Below are positions 53,648 through 62,974 of a stretch of DNA of 64,000 nt, piece after piece; within the stretch, counting starts at the first letter, position 1, and each line of letters starts with the position of its first letter. The DNA is taken from contig CAJTSO010000002.1 in NCBI GenBank assembly GCA_910579115.1, positions 1 through 64,000 of the forward strand, in the 5' to 3' direction. The notes below the pieces were generated by a model. The model did no database searches. It saw only the letters and a program-made list of their open reading frames with translations, and was not told where the DNA came from. Position numbers and translations under genes: made by a program. The DNA comes from an uncultured Selenomonadaceae bacterium. GTDB lineage: Bacteria > Bacillota > Negativicutes > Selenomonadales > Selenomonadaceae.

Positions 53648-54565
53648 CTACTTGCTGCCACCCTCAATAACGAGAGTCTCCATATAATCAGGGCCATAGG
53701 TTCCTTCAAGAGTGGCTTTATACGCGACATGGAAGAACTTCTCGCCACCGAGAGAAACAATCTCATCATTGATCCATTTCCGAAGGCTGTCATTACCCTT
53801 TGAAACAGCCGGTGCAATAATATCAGCGCTGCCGAGAGATGGAATTCCTACAGTAAAACCGGGAGTTGACTTTGAGAAAGCAATTACCTCAGTGTTGTCA
53901 TTTGCCCAAGCAACCGCATTGCCATTCTCAATAGCATTTTTGGCAGTCGCATAAGTATCATACTTCTGCAGAGGAATGTTGGGGTAATTTTCCATAAGGT
54001 ACATTTCAGCAGTGGTGCCGCTGATAACGATCATCGAATCGTCTTTATTCCAATTTTCCAAAGAATAAACAACCCGAGAGTCAGGAGAAACGACACCGAG
54101 AGCTACATTCATGTACGGCAGGCAGAAATCAACCTCCTCAGCCCGCTGGGGAGTGACAGTAAAGTTGGCCAGGATTATATCCACCTTACCGGTCTGAAGA
54201 TAAGCGATACGATTAGCCGCCTCGGTAGAAATAAAATTCACCTTTACGCCAAGGTCATTACCAATACGCTTTGCCAGATAAACATCATAGCCCTGGTATT
54301 CACCATTCTCATCAACATAGCCAAAAGGATTCTTATCCGAGAAAACGCCAATATTAATTTCTCCGCTTGATTTAATAACGTCCAATGAACGGAAATCTCC
54401 AGCATGGAGCCCCGCCGGGGTGTCCCCGTCTTTAAGTTTCGTGTCTGTCTGCTCAGTCTTCTGAGCTGGCTTTGCATCCTGATTCTTATCTGCTCCACCG
54501 CCACAACCAGCTACAGCTAAAGCAAGAATGGCTATAGACACAAGAATGAGATAGACCTTCTTCAT
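53648..54565 (-). CDS. Amino-acid ABC transporter substrate-binding lipoprotein
   Basis: A 305-residue family 3 solute-binding protein. Lipoprotein signal with LAVAGC and Cys21 as the lipidation site, then a Gly/Lys/Gln-rich tether, then the two-lobed fold: INIGVFSDKNPFGYVDENGEYQGYDV, GVKVNFISTEAANRIAYL, ILANFTVTPQRAEEVDFC. The conserved Arg in TPQRAEEVDF would hold the amino-acid carboxylate. No permease or ATPase gene is adjacent: downstream is a terminator and upstream is DUF1292. It may serve a transporter encoded elsewhere. Ligand is probably a polar amino acid. Confidence 0.9.
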   Translation of the reverse strand: MKKVYLILVSIAILALAVAGCGGGADKNQDAKPAQKTEQTDTKLKDGDTPAGLHAGDFRSLDVIKSSGEINIGVFSDKNPFGYVDENGEYQGYDVYLAKRIGNDLGVKVNFISTEAANRIAYLQTGKVDIILANFTVTPQRAEEVDFCLPYMNVALGVVSPDSRVVYSLENWNKDDSMIVISGTTAEMYLMENYPNIPLQKYDTYATAKNAIENGNAVAWANDNTEVIAFSKSTPGFTVGIPSLGSADIIAPAVSKGNDSLRKWINDEIVSLGGEKFFHVAYKATLEGTYGPDYMETLVIEGGSK

Positions 54566-54592
54566 TGAATAAACTCCTTTTTAGAATCCTGC

Positions 54593-54904
54593 TTATTCGG
54601 CTTCTTCTTCCCTCATCATTTCTTCGTAAATAGCATTGACCTTTTCAAACTCTTCATCGGTGGGCTCGACGTATTCATACTCACCATCCTCATCGGTAAC
54701 CACCTTAGCGAAGAATGCTGAATCCTCATCCTCGGACTCCTCACCATCATATGTGTCCGGAACCAGGAGTGCATAGGTATCATCACCGACAGGAATCAGC
54801 ATTTCCTCGATAAAGTAATGCTCATTGCCGTCATCATCCATCATGACTATAACAACTTCTTCATCCTCGAAATCAGTCTCATTAATAATTCCTTTATCAG
54901 CCAT
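54593..54904 (-). CDS. DUF1292 (YrzB-type) acidic protein
   Basis: A 103-residue, very acidic soluble protein of the DUF1292 family: EEVVIVMMDDDGNEHYF, ALLVPDTYDG, then FFAKVVTDEDGEYEYV and a Glu-rich helix. Function unknown. It follows ireB and ruvX, as the family does in most Firmicutes. GGAGATTG lies before the ATG. Confidence 0.9.
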   Translation of the reverse strand: MADKGIINETDFEDEEVVIVMMDDDGNEHYFIEEMLIPVGDDTYALLVPDTYDGEESEDEDSAFFAKVVTDEDGEYEYVEPTDEEFEKVNAIYEEMMREEEAE

Positions 54905-54923
54905 GACAATCTCCTTTCAAAAT

Positions 54924-55364
54924 TTATCCTTTTGGCAGACTATCTAAATACCCTTGCAGGATATAGACAGCTGCCATTTTATCAATTACTCTCTTGCGTT
55001 TCTTCCGGCTGACATCAGCTGCTATAAGGGACTTTGCTGCCGCGACTGTAGAGAGCCGTTCATCCCAAAAAATGATATTGGCCTCGGGAATAAATTCCTT
55101 AAGTCTGGTAGAAAACTCCTTGACAAATTCGCAGCGGGAACCCTCACTGCCGTTCATGTTGCGTGGGTAACCAACGACAAAATCCATGGCTTCAAATTGA
55201 CGGCTAATTTCCACAAGCCGTTCAAAATCTTTCTCCGGAGACCGGGGATTTCTCCTGATTGTTTCCACCCCTTGAGCTGTAATAAGTAACAAGTCGCTTA
55301 CTGCAACGCCAATAGTAGCATCTCCGACATCAAGAGAAAGGTACCGTTTTTGCGGAAAGTCCAT
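54924..55364 (-). CDS. ruvX: Putative pre-16S rRNA nuclease / Holliday-junction resolvase-like YqgF
   Basis: A 146-residue RNase H-fold nuclease. LSLDVGDATIGVAVSD carries the first catalytic Asp, VVGYPRNMNGSEG the middle motif, and WDERLSTVAA the Asp-Glu pair. Known family members trim the 16S rRNA 5' end. It starts 2 bases from the ireB stop and is followed by DUF1292: the usual ireB-ruvX-DUF1292 trio. Confidence 0.94.
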   Translation of the reverse strand: MDFPQKRYLSLDVGDATIGVAVSDLLLITAQGVETIRRNPRSPEKDFERLVEISRQFEAMDFVVGYPRNMNGSEGSRCEFVKEFSTRLKEFIPEANIIFWDERLSTVAAAKSLIAADVSRKKRKRVIDKMAAVYILQGYLDSLPKG

Positions 55365-55366
55365 AG

Positions 55367-55624
55367 TCAGCTCTCACGGATTCTATCAACATAGGAACGA
55401 ACAAACTCTTCAAGGAGCTCATCCCGTTCAAGCTGACGGATTTGGCTGCGTGCGTCATTGTAACTGGTAATATAGGCAGGATCACCGGAAAGAAGATACC
55501 CCACCAGCTGATTGATGGGATTGTACCCCTTCTCATCCATGGCGGCACAGACATTTCTAATAATCGTCTCGGCTTTTGAACGATTTTTCTCCCTTTTGTA
55601 CATCATTGTCTCATCGCTTACCAT
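55367..55624 (-). CDS. IreB family regulatory phosphoprotein
   Basis: An 85-residue helical protein of the IreB/UPF0297 family: [19 protein letters not shown] and [17 protein letters not shown] are the signature. In Enterococcus it is phosphorylated by a PASTA kinase and affects cephalosporin resistance; here no such kinase is in view. TAGGAGG lies before the ATG. Usually found behind alaS; here asd is the upstream gene. Confidence 0.92.
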   Translation of the reverse strand: MVSDETMMYKREKNRSKAETIIRNVCAAMDEKGYNPINQLVGYLLSGDPAYITSYNDARSQIRQLERDELLEEFVRSYVDRIRES

Positions 55625-55687
55625 TTGCGCACCTCCTAAATCAATTGTACTATCAAATCAGCAATGCAAACAGAAATACAGGTATTA

Positions 55688-56728
55688 CTACTTCTTGTCA
55701 AACATATCGTGTTCAATCATGTACTCAGCGATCTGAAGAGTATTTAGAGCTGCCCCCTTGCGGATCTGGTCACCGCAACACCAGAAATTTACGCCATGCT
55801 CTACAGACTCATCGTAACGGAGGCGGCCTACCTCTACATCATCAAGGCCCGAAGTGTTTAGAGGCATCGGATAAATCTGCTCATCGGGATTATCGGTCAG
55901 CTTAACACCGGGAAACTTTTCCAAAGCCTCACGGGCTTCTGCCAAATCAATATCTCCTTCAAATTCTACATTCACGGATTCTGCATGGCTGCGATATACA
56001 GGAACGCGAACCGTGGTGGCCGTAATTTTCATTTCCGGAGCATTCATGATCTTACGTGTCTCCAGAATCATCTTCATCTCTTCCTTGGTATAAAGATTCT
56101 CCTTAAAGATATCGATCTGCGGAATCAGATTAAAGGCAATCTGATAATGCTTCTTCAAACTGGCACCAGGAAGAATTTTGGCCGTAACCGATCGACCGGC
56201 AACGATATCTGCCACCTGTTCCTCAAGCTCCTCCATAGCTTCCTTGCCGCCGCCGGAAACTGCCTGGTAAGTAGATACGACCACCCGCTTAATCGGAACG
56301 ATATCATGGAGCGGTTTAAGGGCCATAACCATAATAATGGTAGAGCAGTTCGGATTTGCGATAATACCTTTATGTCGGGCAATAGCCTCCGGGTTTACCT
56401 CCGGGACAACAAGCGGAACTTCCGGATCCATACGGAACGTAGAAGAGTTATCAATTACTACCGCACCGGCCCTTACAGCAATCGGCGCGAAAGTTTCACT
56501 GATGGAACCACCTGCGAAAAGGGCAATTTCCACCCCTTCGAAGGAATTCTCAGTCGCTTCCTCAACAACGTAATCCTTACCCATGAATTTAATGACCTGA
56601 CCGGCCGACCTTTTAGAAGCCAAAAGCTTCAGCTCGGCAAAGGGAAAATTTCGTTCCTCAATAAGGCGCAGGAATTCCGCCCCGACTGCTCCGGTGGCAC
56701 CAAGAATTGCAACATTGTACTTTCTCAT
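55688..56728 (-). CDS. asd: Aspartate-semialdehyde dehydrogenase
   Basis: NADPH-dependent enzyme of the lysine/threonine/methionine branch, 346 residues. GATGAVGAEFLRLI is the nucleotide site; the catalytic Cys is in ANPNCSTIIMV near residue 128; TYQAVSGGGKEAM and RVPVYRSHAE follow, the latter with the catalytic His. The start ATG is near GGAAGAA. It begins 21 bases after dapB, the enzyme that uses a product of this branch, so the two form a lysine/diaminopimelate pair. Confidence 0.96.
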   Translation of the reverse strand: MRKYNVAILGATGAVGAEFLRLIEERNFPFAELKLLASKRSAGQVIKFMGKDYVVEEATENSFEGVEIALFAGGSISETFAPIAVRAGAVVIDNSSTFRMDPEVPLVVPEVNPEAIARHKGIIANPNCSTIIMVMALKPLHDIVPIKRVVVSTYQAVSGGGKEAMEELEEQVADIVAGRSVTAKILPGASLKKHYQIAFNLIPQIDIFKENLYTKEEMKMILETRKIMNAPEMKITATTVRVPVYRSHAESVNVEFEGDIDLAEAREALEKFPGVKLTDNPDEQIYPMPLNTSGLDDVEVGRLRYDESVEHGVNFWCCGDQIRKGAALNTLQIAEYMIEHDMFDKK

Positions 56729-56749
56729 ATCATTTCTTCCTTCCCATTG

Positions 56750-57538
56750 TTACATCAGCTTCTCAAGGCCGATTACAAGTCCTTTCAAACCAAGTATTTT
56801 CTTACAGGCCAGAACCACGCCCGGCATAAATGATTCACGGTCCAGAGAATCATGACGGATGCTTAACGTCTGTCCAAGTCCGCCCAAAATTACCTCCTGG
56901 TGGGCGACATAACCAGGCAAACGAACACTGTGAATAGGGATTCCATTTACCTGCGCCCCTCTTGCTCCGGCGATTTTCTCTTTTTCCTCCGGATGCCCTT
57001 GCCTGTGGGCCTCCCTGACCTCGGAAATCAGGTTGGCTGTTTCCAGTGCGGTACCTGACGGAGCATCAAGCTTTCTATCATGATGGAGTTCAATAATCTC
57101 AACCTCAGGCATATATTTGGCTGCCTGCCGGGCCATGAGCATCATCAAAACTGCACCTATGGCAAAGTTCGGGGCAATAAACACTGGCGTGTCATACTCC
57201 TCACTGAGGGCTTTGAGCTGAGTCTTTACCTCATCGCCCAAGCCGGTTGTGCCAATAACCGGGGCTACTCTGTTTTTCAGGGCCAGCACCGCATTTTCAT
57301 AGACCACATCGGGGCGGGTAAAATCAACCATTACCTCCGGTTTTGCCTCAGCTATAGCCGCTGCCAAGTCAGTGGTGACCTTAACCCCAACCGGTTTAAG
57401 GCCCACCAGCTCACCAGCATCCACGCCGCCCTTGAGATCAACCGCTGCTACCAGCTCTGTCTCAGGGTCATTGATAATTGACTTTATCACAGCCTGCCCC
57501 ATACGGCCACAGGCTCCGGTTACAAGAACTTTTACCAT
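56750..57538 (-). CDS. dapB: 4-hydroxy-tetrahydrodipicolinate reductase
   Basis: Diaminopimelate-pathway reductase of 262 residues. NAD(P) site VTGACGRMGQAV at the start, GTTGLGDEV, APNFAIGAV, the catalytic ELHHDRKLDAPSGTA (His and Lys) and RLPGYVAHQEVI. Start: the ATG at 57538 follows GGGAGG by 7 bases; a TTG at 57556 overlaps that site. It has a good promoter (TTGACT-N18-TAAAAT) about 50 bases upstream and leads the dapB-asd unit. dapA is not in the window. Confidence 0.95.
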   Translation of the reverse strand: MVKVLVTGACGRMGQAVIKSIINDPETELVAAVDLKGGVDAGELVGLKPVGVKVTTDLAAAIAEAKPEVMVDFTRPDVVYENAVLALKNRVAPVIGTTGLGDEVKTQLKALSEEYDTPVFIAPNFAIGAVLMMLMARQAAKYMPEVEIIELHHDRKLDAPSGTALETANLISEVREAHRQGHPEEKEKIAGARGAQVNGIPIHSVRLPGYVAHQEVILGGLGQTLSIRHDSLDRESFMPGVVLACKKILGLKGLVIGLEKLM

Positions 57539-57583
57539 TACAAAACCTCCCGGCAAAACTCTTTTCTAAATCTGTATCTTCGT

Positions 57584-57613
57584 ATTTTAGCAAACTAATA
57601 TCAGAAAAGTCAA
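57584..57613 (-). promoter_or_regulatory. Promoter of dapB-asd
   Basis: Minus-strand TTGACT (57613-57608), 18-base spacer, TAAAAT (57589-57584). No lysine riboswitch is seen in the short leader. Confidence 0.65.
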
Positions 57614-57651
57614 ACTTTCACTAAGTATACATTATTTGCCGCTTAAATACC

Positions 57652-58341
57652 TCAATCATTCTTTTTCATCCGGCTGTATATAAACCACACAATCCCATAT
57701 ATGGCCGTTGCAGCTAAAACAACCATCATGAGCCTGTCGCTATGTTCTTTCATAAGCACTGCATCGTGCCCAACTATCACTTCAAGGGCAGTAGAAGGAA
57801 ATTTCCCTATCAGGTTTGCCAATATATAATCCTTAATGCCAATTGAGGACACCGCTCCCAATGCCGTCAAAAGACCGGAGGGAAAATAGGGAATCGTGCG
57901 GAGAAACAGCATCAGCTTGAATCCATTTTTTCCGCTCATCTCATCGACTTTTTTCAGGGAATTGCTCTTATCAATTATCTTTTTTGCTGTATCCCGAAGG
58001 ACAGTGCGCATTAGTAAAAAGCTGATGATTACTCCTACCGTCTCCGCCAGCCAGGATATTATCACGCCGTTAAATATTCCAAATAGTAACCCATTTGCCG
58101 TGGATACAAATATTGAAGGTAGAAATCCCATGGCATTTATGAGCACATCAAACAAAAAACTCACGGCCATTGCCCAAGCGCCAAATCCAGCAATGAAATC
58201 GACTGTATCTTGAAGCTGACCCGAGGTTGCTACCCGCCAGAAATCAGAAAAGAAAGCAGGTGCGATAAGCCAGATAGCAAAAGTCATTGCCGCCAATGAA
58301 ATACCGGCTATTATTTTAATGGTTTTCTCTGTAATTTTCAT
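57652..58341 (-). CDS. VTT/TVP38-TMEM64 family membrane protein
   Basis: A 229-residue polytopic membrane protein of the DedA-like VTT superfamily: five or six hydrophobic segments, with FVSTANGLLFGIFNGVIISW, LRTIPYFPSGLLTALGAVSS and the re-entrant-loop-type Pro/Gly residues. Relatives are lipid scramblases or transporters. ATG starts 3 bases after the recG stop, so it is co-transcribed with recG. Substrate unknown. Confidence 0.87.
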   Translation of the reverse strand: MKITEKTIKIIAGISLAAMTFAIWLIAPAFFSDFWRVATSGQLQDTVDFIAGFGAWAMAVSFLFDVLINAMGFLPSIFVSTANGLLFGIFNGVIISWLAETVGVIISFLLMRTVLRDTAKKIIDKSNSLKKVDEMSGKNGFKLMLFLRTIPYFPSGLLTALGAVSSIGIKDYILANLIGKFPSTALEVIVGHDAVLMKEHSDRLMMVVLAATAIYGIVWFIYSRMKKND

Positions 58342-58344
58342 AAT

Positions 58345-60450
58345 TTACGCATCATTTATATGACTAAACTTGTCTTTATATTTTAACATAAGATAGGGGC
58401 GAATAGATTCAAGGGCCTCCGCATCAGCCATTGTCTCCAAAGCCGCCTGCCGGGCCCTGAGAAGTATATCAGTATCCTTCATCACATTAACTATTTTTAG
58501 ATCACCTGTACCATGCTGCATAGAGCCGAAAAACTGTCCTGCACCACGCAATCGTAAATCAGCTTCGGCCACTTCAAAGCCGCTTGTAGTATCCCGAAGT
58601 ACCTCCAACCGCTCCCTGGAAACTGCTGATTTTGAACCGGAAACGAGAATACAATAAGAGCTATATTGACCACGTCCTATCCTGCCTCGCAGCTGATGCA
58701 GCTGAGCCAAACCAAAACGCTCTGCATTTTCTATAACCATTATGCTGGCATTGGGTACATCTACCCCCACCTCTATAACAGTTGTTGCCACTAACAGGCT
58801 CAGCTTATTTTCATAAAAATCAGCCATAGTCTGTTGCTTCTTATCCTTTTTCAGCCGACCATGAATGAGACCAATGGGAATATTCTTAAATATTCCCTGG
58901 GAAAGTTCGTTATATATCTCTTCCGCAGAAGGAACGTGATGGCTACTGCCATCGGGGTTATCACTCTCTTCTATCAACGGACAGACAACATATGCCTGAC
59001 GGCCGGCCACTATTTCCTTTTTGACGAATTCATAGATAAGCTGGCGCCGGTCGCTTTCCCGGACAAAGGTGCGGATGGGCTTCCGTCCTGGGGGGAGGCG
59101 CTCTATTCTTGATACATCAAGGTCACCATATACTGTCAGTGTCATTGTCCTTGGAATAGGCGTTGCGGTCATGACCAAAACGTCAGGGGCATATTCACCC
59201 TTCTTGTCCAGAGCAGCCCTTTGAGAAATGCCAAACCGATGCTGTTCGTCAGTAACCGCTAAACCCAAGGCAGCAAATTTTACCGTCTCCTGAATGATCG
59301 CATGAGTACCGATTACTATATCCAATTCATGGTTAGCTATCTTTCCCAATGTATCACGATGTTTTTTGACACTGAGACTGCCAACCAGCAAGCCAACCTT
59401 TATTGCTGTTTCTTTCAGTAATTCGGTAAATTTTTCATAATGCTGCCGGGCTAATATTTCCGTCGGTACCATAAATGCACCCTGATAGCCATTTTCTACA
59501 GTCTTTACCAATGCCATAAGGGCTATAACCGTCTTACCTGAGCCCACATCTCCCTCCAACAACCGGCGCATAGGAATCTGCTGTTCCATATCCTTCTCAA
59601 TATCCTTCCAGGCTTTTAATTGATCTTCTGTCAGCGAGTATGGCAAGGCATCAAAAATCGAATTGACCAAGGAACCGCTCATCAAGTGACGAACACCATC
59701 GATTCCTTGCTGGCTGTCCCGCTTTAGCAGCAACAGTCCGCATTGAATTACATACAGCTCCTCAAAAGCGAGTGTCTCTCTTGCTTTTGTTAATTCCTCA
59801 TTATTTCCCGGGTAGTGTATACTCTGCAGAGCCCTTTGCCTTGGCATAAGCTTGTATCTGCTTCTGATAGGCTGAGGGATTATTTCATCAATCCTTATAT
59901 CTGACGCCCACAAATTTTCTGTCAGACGGCGAATATATTTCTGACTAATTGACTCTGCTAACTGGTATACTGGCAAAATGCCCTGCTTCTGAATTGCTGC
60001 TCCCGACTCCAGCAATTCAAAAGAGATAAGCCTCGTTACGGCCAGCATGCCCCGTCCACCATAGGCAAGGCCTACTTTTCCGTATACCAGTATCCTCTTT
60101 CCGACAGTAAGCGATTTTTTCAGGAAGCGCTGATTAAACCAGTTTACCTGCAAGTAACCGGTGCCATCCGATATTGTTGCCATCAGGATACTTCTGTATC
60201 GCCCATATATTTTCTCCCGTATATTGACAATTATCCCAATAACGGTATAGATACAGTCTTCTCTGTCGGGGAATAATTCTCCTATGGCGGTGATAGAGCT
60301 TCTGTCCTCATACGCCCTTGGGTAATATGTTACCAGATCCTCAATGGTGGAAATGCCGAGCTTTTGCAGGGATGCAGCTCGCTTTGGTCCAACTCCGTTT
60401 AAGTACTTCACGTCCGTTCTTAAATTGAGAATATTTGCTTTTGCCATCAT
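58345..60450 (-). CDS. recG: ATP-dependent DNA helicase RecG
   Basis: Branch-migrating helicase rescuing stalled forks, 701 residues. N-terminal wedge domain (LNGVGPKRAASLQKLG, OB fold), Walker A LEGDVGSGKTVIAL, motif II DEQHRFGISQR, TATPIPRTMTLTVYGDLDVS, and LHQLRGRIGRG. Start: the frame is open to 60492, but ATG at 60450 gives the expected N-terminus after a weak site. A terminator lies between it and prs, so it probably has its own weak promoter or depends on read-through. Confidence 0.96.
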   Translation of the reverse strand: MMAKANILNLRTDVKYLNGVGPKRAASLQKLGISTIEDLVTYYPRAYEDRSSITAIGELFPDREDCIYTVIGIIVNIREKIYGRYRSILMATISDGTGYLQVNWFNQRFLKKSLTVGKRILVYGKVGLAYGGRGMLAVTRLISFELLESGAAIQKQGILPVYQLAESISQKYIRRLTENLWASDIRIDEIIPQPIRSRYKLMPRQRALQSIHYPGNNEELTKARETLAFEELYVIQCGLLLLKRDSQQGIDGVRHLMSGSLVNSIFDALPYSLTEDQLKAWKDIEKDMEQQIPMRRLLEGDVGSGKTVIALMALVKTVENGYQGAFMVPTEILARQHYEKFTELLKETAIKVGLLVGSLSVKKHRDTLGKIANHELDIVIGTHAIIQETVKFAALGLAVTDEQHRFGISQRAALDKKGEYAPDVLVMTATPIPRTMTLTVYGDLDVSRIERLPPGRKPIRTFVRESDRRQLIYEFVKKEIVAGRQAYVVCPLIEESDNPDGSSHHVPSAEEIYNELSQGIFKNIPIGLIHGRLKKDKKQQTMADFYENKLSLLVATTVIEVGVDVPNASIMVIENAERFGLAQLHQLRGRIGRGQYSSYCILVSGSKSAVSRERLEVLRDTTSGFEVAEADLRLRGAGQFFGSMQHGTGDLKIVNVMKDTDILLRARQAALETMADAEALESIRPYLMLKYKDKFSHINDA

Positions 60451-60465
60451 ATCACTACCATACAG

Positions 60466-60499
60466 AAAAGAGGCCGCTGCGGATATATGCAACAGCCTC
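60466..60499 (-). terminator. Terminator between prs and recG
   Basis: Minus-strand GAGGCTGTTGC ... GCAGCGGCCTC, eleven pairs (two G-T) with an eight-base loop, followed by TTTT; 17 bases after the prs stop. Confidence 0.68.
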
Positions 60500-60516
60500 C
60501 TGAATCACCTGAATAA

Positions 60517-61467
60517 TCATTTGAAAAGATTGCTTACTGACTTCCGCTGATGAATGTTCAGTATAACATCTGCTAAAGCATCGGCCAAAGACAGAGTAAC
60601 TATCTTTGGGGACTTCTTTTCCTCTGGGAGTGGAATAGTATCAGTGATAATAAGTTCTTTAATGCAGGAATCGTTTATGCGTTCAACCGCCGGCCCGGAA
60701 AGAATTGCATGAGAGCAGCAGGCATAAACCTCCGAAGCCCCTTCCTTTTTCAGAGCCTTTGCCCCTTCACAAAGGGAACCGGCAGTATCGACAATATCAT
60801 CAATGATGACACAGCGCTTACCTTTTACATCGCCAATAAAGTTCATAACCTCAGCTTTGCCTGGCTCAGGACGGCGCTTTTCAATGATAGCGATGGAAGT
60901 GCCAAGACGATCTGCCAAAACACGGGCACGCTGAACGCCACCCAAGTCAGGAGACACGACAACAACATTCTCCATCTTCTTGGAAATAATATAATCTGCC
61001 AAAACCGGAGCGGCTGCCAAATGGTCAACAGGAATATCGAAGAAGCCCTGAATCTGGCCCGCATGGAGATCAACGGTCACCATGCGGGTAATTCCAGCAC
61101 ACTCCATAAGATTGGCAACAAGCTTTGCAGAAATAGGCTCACGGCCACGGGTCTTGCGATCCTGACGCGCGTATGCATAATACGGGACAACGGCTGTTAT
61201 GCTGTGCGCTGAAGCCCGCCGACAGGCATCTGCCATAATGAGCAACTCCATAAGATTATCATTGACCGGATAAGTAGTCGGCTGAATGATGAAAATATCA
61301 CGACCACGGATACTTTCGTCAATCATAACCTGAGTCTCGCCGTTGTTAAAGTGCCCAACGCTGGCCGCACACAGCTTCAGTCCAAGATGCCTGGCTATAT
61401 CCTCAGCCAACTTCGGATTTGCATTACCGGCCAGTATGCACAAATCTTCCTTATCTCTCAATATCAT
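60517..61467 (-). CDS. prs: Ribose-phosphate pyrophosphokinase
   Basis: Makes PRPP from ribose 5-phosphate and ATP; 316 residues, standard length. NGETQVMI, VVPYYAYARQDRK (flexible ATP loop), VVSPDLGGVQRA and the PRPP loop CVIIDDIVDTAGSL are all present. Start: the frame continues to 61515, but the ATG at 61467 is ten bases after GGAGG and gives the usual length. It follows glmU, a pairing (glmU-prs) common in Firmicutes. Confidence 0.97.
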   Translation of the reverse strand: MILRDKEDLCILAGNANPKLAEDIARHLGLKLCAASVGHFNNGETQVMIDESIRGRDIFIIQPTTYPVNDNLMELLIMADACRRASAHSITAVVPYYAYARQDRKTRGREPISAKLVANLMECAGITRMVTVDLHAGQIQGFFDIPVDHLAAAPVLADYIISKKMENVVVVSPDLGGVQRARVLADRLGTSIAIIEKRRPEPGKAEVMNFIGDVKGKRCVIIDDIVDTAGSLCEGAKALKKEGASEVYACCSHAILSGPAVERINDSCIKELIITDTIPLPEEKKSPKIVTLSLADALADVILNIHQRKSVSNLFK

Positions 61468-61582
61468 TTTGATAAATCCTCCCCTGGAAAATACCACAAA
61501 TAACCAGACAACCAATGACTAATCTATATGAATATCATGAAACCGAAATGAAAATTCAGCCTTGGAAAATATCGTTTAAATA

Positions 61583-62953
61583 TCAACCATTATTTCTTTT
61601 ATCAGCCCAGCCACGGATGTTTTTCTGGTGGGCTCTCGCCACAGCTAAACAACCGGCCGGCACTTCCTTTGTAATGGTAGAACCTGCCCCTACATAGGCC
61701 CCATCCCCAACCGTAACCGGAGCCACCAGATTGGCGTTACAACCAATAAAGGCATTATCCCCCACCACCGTGCGATGCTTCATCATACCATCGTAGTTCA
61801 CGGTAATTGTTCCGCAGCCCATGTTTACTTTGGAACCCATATCGCAGTCGCCAATGTAAGAAAGATGGGGTAACTTTGTCCCATCGCCGATATTGGAATT
61901 CTTTACCTCCACAAAATTGCCGACATGCACATTATTCTTCAACACAGTATTGGGCCGGATATGAACGTAGGGGCCAACTGTAACCCCTTCCTCCATTTCA
62001 CACTCATGAGCATAAGTGAAGGAAACCACCGCATTATCCCCGACCTTAACATCGGTAAAGCGGCAATTTGGCCCAATCTCACAGCCACTGCCTATAACAG
62101 TCCTGCCCTCAAGCCAGGTCCCAGGATAAATCACCGTATCACTACCTACTACAACCTCTGCATCAATGTAGGTAGTTGCCGGATCCATCAATGTTACGCC
62201 CTGCTCCATAAGCTCATTGTTCTTACGGACTCTGAGAATCTTTTCCGCCTGAGCCAATTGTACCCGGGAATTTACCCCCAGAATAGATTCATAATCATCA
62301 ACAGCATAGGCAGCAATCTGTTCTCTCTGACTTCTAATAATGTCAAGCACATCCGGGAGATAATATTCTCCCTGCGCATTGTGGCACTCGACCTCTGCCA
62401 AAGCCGAGAATAAAGTCTCTTTATCAAAACAATAAATACCAGAATTGACTTCGCATATTCTGCGCTCCGCCTCAGTAGCATCCTTATGCTCTACGATCTT
62501 TTCAAGCATACCGTCTGCAGACCGGATAATCCGACCATACCCAGTGGCATCAGGCATGACAGCCGTGAGAACGGTCGCCTTTGCGCCGTTACTGCAATGA
62601 GCCTCGTAAAAGGACCTGAGCATACCGGTTGTAAGAAGCGGAGTATCTCCACAAAGCACCATCACAGTACCAGTTTCATCCTTCAGCGCCTCGGCTGTCT
62701 GGAGTACTGCATGGCCGGTTCCAAGCTGCTCAGCCTGAACAACGATTTCCGTATCTGCAGATATAGCCTCTCGAACCATTTCCGCCTGAAACCCCACTAC
62801 TGCAATGCTTCTCTTCGCCCCTGCACCCTTTGCAGCGTCAATCACATGCTGCAACATGGGCTTTCCTCCTGCCTTGTGCAGGACTTTTGGCAGCTTGGAT
62901 TTCATACGGGTGCCTTTTCCGGCCGCCAGAATAACGGTAATGAATTCAGCCAT
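61583..62953 (-). CDS. glmU: Bifunctional UDP-N-acetylglucosamine pyrophosphorylase / glucosamine-1-phosphate acetyltransferase
   Basis: Makes UDP-GlcNAc for peptidoglycan and lipopolysaccharide, 456 residues. N-terminal nucleotidyltransferase with LAAGKGTRMKSKLPKV and LCGDTPLL, C-terminal left-handed beta-helix of hexapeptide repeats (GPYVHIRPN, GNFVEVKNS, GCGTITVNYDG) with the acetyltransferase His in PHLSYIGD-type context. Starts 21 bases after the GntR gene. Cytoplasmic homotrimer by family. Confidence 0.97.
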   Translation of the reverse strand: MAEFITVILAAGKGTRMKSKLPKVLHKAGGKPMLQHVIDAAKGAGAKRSIAVVGFQAEMVREAISADTEIVVQAEQLGTGHAVLQTAEALKDETGTVMVLCGDTPLLTTGMLRSFYEAHCSNGAKATVLTAVMPDATGYGRIIRSADGMLEKIVEHKDATEAERRICEVNSGIYCFDKETLFSALAEVECHNAQGEYYLPDVLDIIRSQREQIAAYAVDDYESILGVNSRVQLAQAEKILRVRKNNELMEQGVTLMDPATTYIDAEVVVGSDTVIYPGTWLEGRTVIGSGCEIGPNCRFTDVKVGDNAVVSFTYAHECEMEEGVTVGPYVHIRPNTVLKNNVHVGNFVEVKNSNIGDGTKLPHLSYIGDCDMGSKVNMGCGTITVNYDGMMKHRTVVGDNAFIGCNANLVAPVTVGDGAYVGAGSTITKEVPAGCLAVARAHQKNIRGWADKRNNG

Positions 62954-62974
62954 TTATTGTCTCCCATTTAATTT

